This document shows, one piece after another, positions 1 to 5,345 of a stretch of 5,792 nucleotides of DNA. Below the pieces are notes generated by a model. That model was not told where the DNA came from and searched no databases. It worked only from the letters and a program-made list of their open reading frames with translations. Both the position numbers and the translations under genes were made by a program. The stretch spans positions 1 to 5,792 of the forward strand of contig CANEVG010000242.1 of the NCBI GenBank assembly GCA_947442095.1. Reading direction: 5' to 3'. The DNA comes from Sphingomonadaceae bacterium. GTDB taxonomy: Bacteria; Pseudomonadota; Alphaproteobacteria; Sphingomonadales; Sphingomonadaceae. How positions within the stretch are numbered: position 1 is the stretch's first letter; every line of letters begins with the position of its first letter.

Positions 1-1067
1 AACCGATCCCCAACCGCATCGCCGCCATCGCGCAGCGACCCATCGAGCGCCACTTGCACGCCATCGCGTGACCCGGAATAGCTCGCGATGTCGAAACCGG
101 CACCGCCATCAAGCGTATCGGCCCCGGCGCCGCCTTCCAGCACATCTTCGCCCGCGCCGCCCGTGATCGTCTCATCCCCGCGCCCGCCGACAAGCCTGTC
201 GGCATTGGCACTGCCGACGAGCACTTCGATATTGGCATAGGTATCGCCTTCGGCGTCTCCGCCGCGGCTGGTGCGGCCATCGAGATAGATCTCGACGCCG
301 GTTTCGCTGGCGCTGAAATCGACCGTATCGGTGCCGCCCGCGCCATCGACCCGGTCTGCGCCAGCGCCGCCGACGATGCGGTTGTCCGCGCCGTCGCCGG
401 TCAGGATGTCGTCAAACGCCGAGCCGATGAGGTTCTCGATGCCAATGGCCGTATCGCCTTCTGCATCGCCGCCCCTGCCCGCCGCGCCGTCCAGTCGCGC
501 TTCGACGCCGCTGGCCGAACCGCTGTAGTCCAGCGTGTCCGTGCCGCTGCCGCCGTCCAGCCTGTCGGCCCCGGCGCTGCCAAGCAGACGATCATCGCCC
601 GCGCCCGCTTCGATCGATTCGGCGGCATTGCCGCCGTGGATCGTATCATTGCGCGCGGTGGTGATGACCCGTTCGATATTGGCGAGCGTGTCGCCCTCGG
701 CCTCACCCCCGCGTGCAGCGCGGCCATCGAGATAGACCTCGATGCCGGCGGTGCCCTCGGGCGCGCCGTCCAGCGCCTTGCTGTAATCGGCCGTATCGAT
801 GCCGTCGCCGCCATCGATCGTGTCGGCGCCCTTGCCGCCGACAAAGCTGTTGGCGTTCGCGTCGCCCGTCAGGCGGTCGGCGAAATCGGAACCAATCAGC
901 CCTTCGACATTGGTATAGGTGTCGCCCTGGGCAAACCCGCCAGTGCCCTTGCCCGTGCCAAGATCGGCGGTCACGCTTTCGCCGGAGAGGCGGTAGTCAA
1001 CCACATCGTTGCCGCTGCCGCCATCGATCGCGTCTGCGCCAGCACCTGCGTTGATCCGGTCATCGCC
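1..1067 (-). repeat. RTX nonapeptide repeats arranged in 70-79 residue modules
   Basis: Residues 457-811 of the RTX protein contain GGxGxDxUx-type motifs (GDDRINAGAGADAIDGG, GADTIDGGDG, GADRLDGGSG, GADTLDGGAG). RTX nonapeptides are known to bind calcium and fold as parallel beta-rolls outside the cell. They sit inside a longer module: two RTX motifs, then [DS]YS, then GVEhYLDG, RGGdAEGDT, aNIExlxGS and a closing DxLxG. The GVEhYLDG element starts near residues 564, 643, 713 and 792, a spacing of 79, 70 and 79. A more divergent first copy lies at 457-531. Copies remain similar at DNA level, for example near 270-302 and 720-749. Confidence 0.9.
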
Positions 1068-2435
1068 GTCAGCAGCTGCGATTTTCGTACCCGGCGGATT
1101 GGCAAACAACACGTAGATCGGATCGCCGTTCACGGGATCGGTCACTTTCGTCCCGGCTTCGTCGGTCACCTGCTTGACGCCGAAATAGGTCGAGACCGAA
1201 ACCGCGAAAGTCGAAGTCTTGCCATCGGAGGATAGCCCGAGCAGCACCGGCAGAAAGAATTCGTCGAGGAACCCACTACCAGCGGCCTCGGCGGCACTGG
1301 ACGGAACCTTGTAGGTGAGTTCCAGCTCAAACTTGAAATGCGATTGGCTGGCCGGGACAGGCACCGGCAGGCCTGCCTCATCTTTGGTGGTGGTCAGCTT
1401 CTCGATGCTGCCCTGATCGATCGAAACCAGCCAGCCCTTGTCGGTGAGCGTGCCGTTGACGATCGAATAGCCCGCCGGAAGCGAGGGAACCAGGATCTCA
1501 AGCAACTGAAGGTTGGCCGCCGGAACTTCGGCTACGACATCGAGAACGCGCAGGCTGGTGCCTTGCGGTGCCTTGGCGGGATCATCGGCAAAGATCACGT
1601 CATCGCCCGAAGTGCCTTCGATGCTTTCAGGCGCTGACTGGGCCGCGAAGCTTGCGTTCTTCGACGAATCCGGGCCGCCAGTGCTGCCCGTGATCACGGT
1701 CTCGCCGTTCTCGGTGCTGCGCGTGACGCCTTCCGCATTGAAGAGCTCGAAGGTCAACTTGGGCACGAGCTTGCCGATGCCTGACGGTCCGATCGCGTCA
1801 TCGGGCGCAACTTCCGCCGCACGCGGCGACATCACGCCCGGCGGTGCAGAAGACTGCGGAGGGGTATTGCTGATCTTCTCGGTGAGCGCCTTGCCTTCGG
1901 CATCGGACTTGTGCTCGTTCTCTTCCTTGGCGGCCGCCGCGGCCTGCGCCTGCGCCGAATCTTCAGGCTGCACGCCTGCGCCCTGCTTCGCTTCGTCGCT
2001 CTGCTTCGTGGCGTCAGCGCTGCTCAGGTTGAGCTGGAGCGAGGAATCGAGCGATGCAATCTCGCCCACCATGCCCACGGTCTGATCCGCGCTGAACTCC
2101 TTGTCGGTGAACAGAAGGATCGGCTTGCGGCCCGAGAATGCGGCCAGCGCCATGCCGGGAATGATGATCCGCGACCCGTCGGCAAACACCATCACGACGT
2201 CGACGTCGGCGATTTCCACCTTGAAGGGCTTGTAGGCGATGCCAAGGTTGGCCTTGCCGTCGGCATCGAGATTAACGACCGCTACGGCCGCACTCGGCTT
2301 GGCGGCAGCTCCGGCTTTCCCGGGTCCGCTATCCGGACCAAGACCCGCATCGGCTTCGGCCGCAAGTTTGGCGCCGCGCGTCTTGCCGGCCTTGCCAGAC
2401 TTTGCACCCGACTTTGCGCGAACGATCTTGACCAT
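1..2435 (-). CDS. Large RTX (hemolysin-type calcium-binding repeat) type I secreted protein, N-terminal 811 codons, cut by the window edge
   Basis: Probable secreted or surface-attached calcium-binding adhesin exported by a type I system. The frame is open from ATG at 2435 to the left edge with no stop (811 codons read by hand). An in-frame TAA lies just upstream of the ATG, and GAGG precedes it by 4 nt. Layout: basic Lys/Gly/Ala leader (1-48) with no signal peptide, as expected for type I substrates; small module (about 50-136) with core VFADGSRIIIPG; Ala/Gln/Glu-rich linker (137-270); lone RTX-like motif SGDDVIFADD (276-285); unassigned domain (about 292-445); RTX block from 457 onward, with motifs such as DGGSGTDTLDY. 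The C-terminal secretion signal would lie outside the window. The product could instead be an RTX enzyme whose catalytic part is out of view. The RTX call is firm; the adhesin role is inferred from the repeats and the TolC neighbour. Confidence 0.9.
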   Translation of the reverse strand, partial: MVKIVRAKSGAKSGKAGKTRGAKLAAEADAGLGPDSGPGKAGAAAKPSAAVAVVNLDADGKANLGIAYKPFKVEIADVDVVMVFADGSRIIIPGMALAAFSGRKPILLFTDKEFSADQTVGMVGEIASLDSSLQLNLSSADATKQSDEAKQGAGVQPEDSAQAQAAAAAKEENEHKSDAEGKALTEKISNTPPQSSAPPGVMSPRAAEVAPDDAIGPSGIGKLVPKLTFELFNAEGVTRSTENGETVITGSTGGPDSSKNASFAAQSAPESIEGTSGDDVIFADDPAKAPQGTSLRVLDVVAEVPAANLQLLEILVPSLPAGYSIVNGTLTDKGWLVSIDQGSIEKLTTTKDEAGLPVPVPASQSHFKFELELTYKVPSSAAEAAGSGFLDEFFLPVLLGLSSDGKTSTFAVSVSTYFGVKQVTDEAGTKVTDPVNGDPIYVLFANPPGTKIAAADGDDRINAGAGADAIDGGSGNDVVDYRLSGESVTADLGTGKGTGGFAQGDTYTNVEGLIGSDFADRLTGDANANSFVGGKGADTIDGGDGIDTADYSKALDGAPEGTAGIEVYLDGRAARGGEAEGDTLANIERVITTARNDTIHGGNAAESIEAGAGDDRLLGSAGADRLDGGSGTDTLDYSGSASGVEARLDGAAGRGGDAEGDTAIGIENLIGSAFDDILTGDGADNRIVGGAGADRVDGAGGTDTVDFSASETGVEIYLDGRTSRGGDAEGDTYANIEVLVGSANADRLVGGRGDETITGGAGEDVLEGGAGADTLDGGAGFDIASYSGSRDGVQVALDGSLRDGGDAVGDR
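2028..2288 (-). other. N-terminal module of the RTX protein (residues about 50-136), resembling the prefix modules of giant type I adhesins
   Basis: After the basic leader the sequence becomes a short hydrophobic/beta-like module: AVAVVNLDADG, KPFKVEIADVDVVMVFADG, SRIIIPGMALAAF, KPILLFTDKEFSADQTVGMV. The pattern of alternating hydrophobics followed by aDGs-hhIPg resembles the short N-terminal prefix domains of BapA-like large adhesins. It is not the LapA N-terminal retention module as I know it. In known adhesins such N-terminal modules help hold the protein in the TolC channel or at the cell surface. That role is inferred here from position and pattern only. Confidence 0.45.
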
Positions 2436-2436
2436 A

Positions 2437-2444
2437 CCACCTCG
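2437..2444 (-). promoter_or_regulatory. Ribosome-binding site of the RTX gene
   Basis: Read on the minus strand the sequence before the start is TTCGAGGTGGTATG. GAGG, or the longer GAGGTGG, lies a few bases before ATG at 2435. No other ATG, GTG or TTG lies in frame between this start and the upstream in-frame TAA, so this start is well supported. Confidence 0.7.
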
Positions 2445-2515
2445 AATGCTGGACGCCCGATTTTACCTGTGACTGATTAGAGCTTGGCTGAGCGGACCTC
2501 AGGAACTTTACGTAT

Positions 2516-2553
2516 GTTGCCGTTCAGGACCGGCGTATGGCCGGTGCGGCAAC
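2516..2553 (-). promoter_or_regulatory. Two-tier stem-loop between the tolC-like and RTX genes
   Basis: On the minus strand GTTGCCG (2553-2547) pairs perfectly with CGGCAAC (2522-2516). Inside it ACCGGC pairs with GCCGGT around a 5-nt loop (2545-2529). The two tiers are separated by 1 nt on one side and 6 nt on the other, giving 13 base pairs in 38 nt, mostly G-C. No run of T follows, so it is not a canonical intrinsic terminator. A weaker 5-bp hairpin (CTGAG/CTCAG, 2488-2502) follows. Possible roles are 3' end protection of the tolC-like mRNA, RNA processing, or partial attenuation before the RTX gene. I see no clear sigma-70 promoter in the remaining 150 bp. Confidence 0.55.
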
Positions 2554-2585
2554 GTCCTTTGGGAACGGGGCTTTGCGGCTGAAAT

Positions 2586-4886
2586 TCAGTCATCGCTGCC
2601 GGGGGCCGGCACTGCGAGAGCCGGCAGCGGCTGACCGCCACTGACCAGATCGAACAGCCCGCCCAGTTTCTGCAGCACGCGGTATTCCGCCGCGCGAAGC
2701 GCCAGTTGGTTGGCAATCTGCTTGGCGCGCGCGCCAAACAGCAGCTGTTGACTATCCAGCAGATCGAACACCGTGCGCCTGCCGCCCCTGAACTGCTGCT
2801 TGTAGAGATCGGCAACGCGCGTGGCCGATGTGATTTCGTCCTCGATCGTGGCGATTTTTTCCTTGGCCGCGCCAAGCCCGGCATAGTCGATGCGGATATC
2901 CTGCTCCACCTCGCGGCGGCGGCGATCGAGCTCGTAGTCGGCCTGGCGCAGCCGCGCGCCGATGCGGCGCTTGATCGCCGTCGTCGCACCGCCGTTGTAG
3001 ATCTGGTAAGAGAACGTGAGCATGGCCCGCGCATCGAAGGCGCGGCCCGTGGCGCCGAGCACATCGCGCCGGTAATCGCTGGCAACGGTCAGGCCGAAGC
3101 GCGGCAGCGTGGTATCCGCCTGGCTGTCATACTGCTTGTCGAGCGAGCGGCGATCCTCGACCGCCTGCGCGAGGCGCGGGCTGCGCACGTCGATGAGATC
3201 GACCGCCGCTTCCGCGCTTTCGGGCAGGGCCTGCCCGGCTGCCGGCACATCAGCCGCTGTCAGCGGCATGTGATTGGTGAGCCGCTTGTAGGCATTGCGG
3301 GCCTGTTCCAGCGCGCTGGTGCGGTCGAGCAGCTGCGAGCGGACATTCTCGAGCCGGGTCTGCGCCCGCTCGACATCGGCCGGGGTGGTAAGCCCGAGGT
3401 CCTTCTGCACGGTGATAATGCGCAGGATCTTCTTGATCGAAGCGATTTCGTCCTCGGCCAGTTTGACCAGCTTCTGCTGGAGGAGCACGCCCAGATAGGC
3501 ATTGGCGATCTCGTAGGAAATCGCCTCGATCTTCTCGCGCGTGCCCCACTGGGCCGCCCGGTAGGTCGCGCGGGCGCGCTTGATATCGTTGATCGTTACG
3601 CCAAAATCCCACAAGTTCTGGTTGAGCGAGATCGTGGCCTCAGTGCGGAAGCGCTGCGTGGGATCCTGCGGCACGGTGCGGGCAAGTTCGCGCCCCCAGC
3701 CGCCAGTGAGGTCGACTTTGGGAAGATAACCGGCCTGAGCCTCCCTCACGCCATATTTGGCATCGTCCTGCTGCGCGAGGGCAATCTGGATTTCCGGATT
3801 GCCCTTGAGTGAGGCGATGATCGCATCTGTGAGCGACTCTGTTTCGCCCGGCAGGACGGGAGCCGGCGCGGCCGCTGACGAGGGAGCCGGATCGGGATCG
3901 GGATCGGCATCGATGAGGCCAGAGATGGCGGGACCAGAGACAGCATCGGAAACCGGCGCAGCTTCGGGATCAGTTGTTGGTCCATACACCGCACCGGTCG
4001 CAGCTGGAGTGCCAGTTGAGGGGGGCACATCTGCGGCAGCAAGCAGGACCGTAAGCGGCCGCGGTGCAGGCAGCGGCCCCGGCCCGTCGAGGCGTGAAAG
4101 AACCGCAGCCTGCGCCTTGGGTGAAGGCGCGCCAGCGCTCTGAACGGCTGCGGACTGAAAGGCTGGGGGCTGAACGGCTGGGGGCTGAACGGCTGGGGGC
4201 TGAACGGCTGGGGGCTGAATGGCGGCAGGCTTGGGAAGCGCCGCGCCAAGCTGCGGGGGCTGCGCGGACTCCAGAGGCAGAAGCTCGCCATTGGCATCAC
4301 GCGGTATCGCCGCCATTTCAGTGGGCTCAGGGGCCGTCAGATCACCAATCGAAGATGCAAATGCAGTGGCCTCGGCCTGAGACTTGGGCTCAGACAGGGC
4401 CTGTGGCTGCAGCTGTGGCTGCAGCTGTGGCTGCGGAATTGCGAGCGGGAGGACAGGCGCAAACACGGCCCTGGTAGCGGCCAGCAGCGGAACGACCGGC
4501 TGCACCAGTGATGCCCGGGCAAAAAACACCGACGGTGGAAATTGAGCGTCGAAAAAGGGCTGTGCCAGCGGCTCATTAAACGCATACTGCACCGGCGCTG
4601 CCTTGGGCAAGGCTGCATCCAGCGCAGCCGGCATTGCAGGAACCGCAACGCTTGCTGCAGGTTCGGCGTCTCCCGGCGATGCCGGAGCCAGCCGAGCGGC
4701 TACGAATTGCGGTCCAGCCGGGCCTGGTGCGGTGACAAAGTCAGGCCCATCGAGCCCATCGAGCACATAGGCCATGGGCTCCGCTTCGGCGGCACGCACC
4801 GGCAGGATGGTTGCCGGCATGACAATGCCGGCTGCCAGACTTGTGGCAAGCGCTGCGATCGGCATGTGGGCAAGGAAATACGGCAA
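2586..4886 (-). CDS. TolC-family type I secretion outer-membrane protein with a long Pro/Ala-rich N-terminal extension
   Basis: Outer-membrane exit duct of a type I secretion system, forming a trimeric beta-barrel and periplasmic helical tunnel. It probably exports the RTX protein encoded next. Of 766 residues, 1-35 form a signal peptide (hydrophobic 9-28, cleavage likely after VRA or AEA at 32-35). Residues 36-345 are Pro/Ala-rich low complexity, and about 348-748 are a complete TolC domain. Family signs include AGYLPKVDLTGG (385-396), LNQNLWDFGVTINDIKRA (421-438), FSYQIYNGGATTAIKRR (625-641) and QFRGGRRTVFDLLDSQQLL (698-716). The YNGG and GxRTVFDLLDxQ segments fit the AggA/LapE-like branch used with large adhesins. 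TolC proteins usually have about 420-500 residues, so the extension of about 310 residues is exceptional; it should be periplasmic. The start is TTG at 4886, preceded by AAGGGGG; ATG at 4865 is the alternative. No cysteine is seen. Confidence 0.93.
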   Translation of the reverse strand: MPYFLAHMPIAALATSLAAGIVMPATILPVRAAEAEPMAYVLDGLDGPDFVTAPGPAGPQFVAARLAPASPGDAEPAASVAVPAMPAALDAALPKAAPVQYAFNEPLAQPFFDAQFPPSVFFARASLVQPVVPLLAATRAVFAPVLPLAIPQPQLQPQLQPQALSEPKSQAEATAFASSIGDLTAPEPTEMAAIPRDANGELLPLESAQPPQLGAALPKPAAIQPPAVQPPAVQPPAVQPPAFQSAAVQSAGAPSPKAQAAVLSRLDGPGPLPAPRPLTVLLAAADVPPSTGTPAATGAVYGPTTDPEAAPVSDAVSGPAISGLIDADPDPDPAPSSAAAPAPVLPGETESLTDAIIASLKGNPEIQIALAQQDDAKYGVREAQAGYLPKVDLTGGWGRELARTVPQDPTQRFRTEATISLNQNLWDFGVTINDIKRARATYRAAQWGTREKIEAISYEIANAYLGVLLQQKLVKLAEDEIASIKKILRIITVQKDLGLTTPADVERAQTRLENVRSQLLDRTSALEQARNAYKRLTNHMPLTAADVPAAGQALPESAEAAVDLIDVRSPRLAQAVEDRRSLDKQYDSQADTTLPRFGLTVASDYRRDVLGATGRAFDARAMLTFSYQIYNGGATTAIKRRIGARLRQADYELDRRRREVEQDIRIDYAGLGAAKEKIATIEDEITSATRVADLYKQQFRGGRRTVFDLLDSQQLLFGARAKQIANQLALRAAEYRVLQKLGGLFDLVSGGQPLPALAVPAPGSDD
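3889..3912 (+). repeat. Hexanucleotide repeat GGATCG x3 plus variant GCATCG
   Basis: GGATCG at 3889, 3895 and 3901 is followed by GCATCG at 3907. On the coding strand it gives the Asp-Pro run DADPDPDP just before the TolC domain of the outer-membrane protein. The unit is a multiple of three, so copy-number change keeps the frame. Confidence 0.85.
4140..4229 (+). repeat. 15-bp tandem repeat, six units (three identical), inside the TolC extension
   Basis: Units start at 4140, 4155, 4170, 4185, 4200 and 4215. Those at 4170, 4185 and 4200 are identical (CTGAACGGCTGGGGG). The unit at 4155 differs at one base, and the two outer units are more diverged. On the coding strand they encode pentapeptides PAAIQ, three PPAVQ, PPAFQ and SAAVQ at residues 220-249. 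Identical central and decayed outer units are typical of expansion by slippage or unequal exchange. Confidence 0.95.
4401..4436 (+). repeat. 12-bp tandem repeat, three units, inside the TolC extension
   Basis: CTGTGGCTGCAG occurs at 4401-4412 and 4413-4424, with a one-base variant (CTGTGGCTGCGG) at 4425-4436. The coding strand reads PQPQLQPQLQPQ at residues 151-162. The unit length preserves the frame. Confidence 0.95.
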
Positions 4887-4891
4887 ATGGG

Positions 4892-4898
4892 CCCCCTT
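4892..4898 (-). promoter_or_regulatory. Shine-Dalgarno site deciding the TTG start of the tolC-like gene
   Basis: The minus strand reads TTTTAAGGGGGCCCATTTGCC. AAGGGGG ends 5 nt before TTG at 4886, a normal spacing. The in-frame ATG at 4865 is 26 nt away from it and has no purine-rich site of its own. No ATG or GTG lies further upstream in frame before the stop at 4941-4943. The TTG start is therefore preferred. Confidence 0.65.
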
Positions 4899-4904
4899 AA
4901 AACG

Positions 4905-4982
4905 ATCTTGGATCCCAGCTCCGGTTTGTGACCAAGATGGTTAACCGACGGGTAGGGAGTCCCTCGGGGAAAACCCTAGGGT
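4905..4982. promoter_or_regulatory. Intergenic region between the PilZ and tolC-like genes with clustered dyad symmetry
   Basis: The 111 bp between the PilZ stop (4998) and the tolC-like start (4886) contain several inverted repeats. These are ATCTTGG (4905-4911) with CCAAGAT (4932-4938) around 20 nt; the palindrome GGTTAACC (4939-4946); GGGAGTCCC (4955-4963); and the palindrome ACCCTAGGGT (4973-4982). The segment 4961-4981 can also fold as CCCT/AGGG around GGG-TTTT-CCC. I see no convincing -35/-10 pair and no terminator T-run. The region probably carries the control elements of the tolC-like gene (operators, or a leader hairpin just upstream of its ribosome-binding site), but no regulator can be named. 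Confidence 0.4.
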
Positions 4983-4997
4983 GTCTGTTTCAAAGTC

Positions 4998-5345
4998 TTA
5001 GGCAGCGGCTGCAGCCGCCATGCTGTGGGCTAGAAGATGCGCCAGTGCGTCATCGCTCAGCGGCTTTTCAAAGCGGATCCCGAAACCCAGCGGCGTGGTC
5101 GCGACGATTTCGCCGACAAGGGTAAGGCCGCAGGCCTGGACGTGCACGGCAACGCCGCGGCGGTTCATCAGATACGCCAGCCGCGGCCGGAACATCGCGC
5201 CGCCAAGTGAAAGGTTGACCAGCCGTCCCTCGTAGCTTGCCATTTTTTCGGTGAGAACGATCTCCCCATCGATCTGGCAAGCGTGGCGAACATCGGCACG
5301 CGCGAACGCGGGCTTGCGGCGGAAAGGTTTGAAAAGCAGGGCCAT
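4998..5345 (-). CDS. Single-domain PilZ protein, predicted c-di-GMP receptor
   Basis: Small cytosolic protein of 115 residues (MALLFKPFRRKPAF start), close to the size of a lone PilZ domain. Counting from the alternative upstream Met (116-residue form), it carries both known c-di-GMP-binding motifs. These are RxxxR as RADVR (17-21) and, after a beta-hairpin region, (D/N)xSxxG as NLSLGG (45-50); LGFGIRF forms the late barrel strand. The C-terminus ends in an Ala run. PilZ proteins are known to translate c-di-GMP level into changes of motility, polysaccharide, adhesion or secretion, usually through protein contact. GGAG (5353-5356) lies 7 nt before ATG at 5345 and 4 nt before ATG at 5348, so the later start is preferred. 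Either way the start overlaps the upstream stop (TGATG or ATGA), indicating translational coupling with the coiled-coil gene. Its partner is unknown; the neighbouring secretion genes are candidates. Confidence 0.88.
   Translation of the reverse strand: MALLFKPFRRKPAFARADVRHACQIDGEIVLTEKMASYEGRLVNLSLGGAMFRPRLAYLMNRRGVAVHVQACGLTLVGEIVATTPLGFGIRFEKPLSDDALAHLLAHSMAAAAAA

Larger units (their letters stand above)
3852..4784 (-). other. Pro/Ala-rich low-complexity extension (residues about 35-345) between signal peptide and TolC domain
   Basis: By hand count residues 31-350 contain 62 prolines (about 19 percent) plus abundant Ala, Gln, Val and Leu, and no Cys. A subregion at 101-150 is richer in Phe/Val/Leu (FNEPLAQPFFDAQFPPSVFF and following). 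Tandem peptides are QPQLQPQLQPQ (152-162), PPAVQ-type pentapeptides (220-249) and DADPDPDP (327-334). It lies after a signal peptide and in the same uninterrupted frame as the TolC domain, so it should be exported and placed in the periplasm, where TolC termini are known to lie. Its function is unknown. A flexible spacer, a peptidoglycan-spanning segment or a partner-binding arm are all possible. Confidence 0.75.

Noticed and set aside
401..844. Minus-strand 147-codon frame inside the RTX gene
   Set aside because: It is a shifted frame of the RTX coding region. The RTX frame is continuous through it without a frameshift, confirmed by hand translation of all 811 codons.
636..1235. 199-codon plus-strand open frame opposite the RTX repeats
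   Set aside because: It is an antisense mirror of the GGxGxD codons, repetitive because the RTX gene is repetitive. No independent support.
2477..3085. Minus-strand 202-codon frame overlapping the end of the tolC-like gene
   Set aside because: It is a shifted-frame shadow with Arg/Ser-rich composition. The TolC frame carries the family motifs here.
2706..3812. 368-codon open frame on the plus strand opposite the TolC domain
   Set aside because: It lies fully antisense to a well-supported TolC domain. Long antisense frames are expected in GC-rich genes with strong third-position bias. Its product shows no recognisable domain.
4140..4229. CRISPR-like or mobile-element repeat
   Set aside because: The repeats are directly tandem, 15 bp, without spacers, and encode an in-frame pentapeptide. 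They are a protein-coding minisatellite.
4443..4505. Second signal-peptide-like hydrophobic stretch (residues about 128-148) as an alternative TolC start
   Set aside because: There is no ATG, no ribosome-binding site and no charged n-region, and it still lies about 200 residues before the TolC domain. The upstream signal peptide is better.
4961..4981. Possible intrinsic terminator after the PilZ gene
   Set aside because: The hairpin is imperfect and has no T-tract on either strand. It is kept only as part of the dyad cluster.
4542..5125. Plus-strand frames over the TolC N-terminus and intergenic region (4542-4931, 4928-5125)
   Set aside because: They are antisense to the signal peptide/extension and PilZ gene, with Cys/Arg-rich nonsense composition and no ribosome-binding site.
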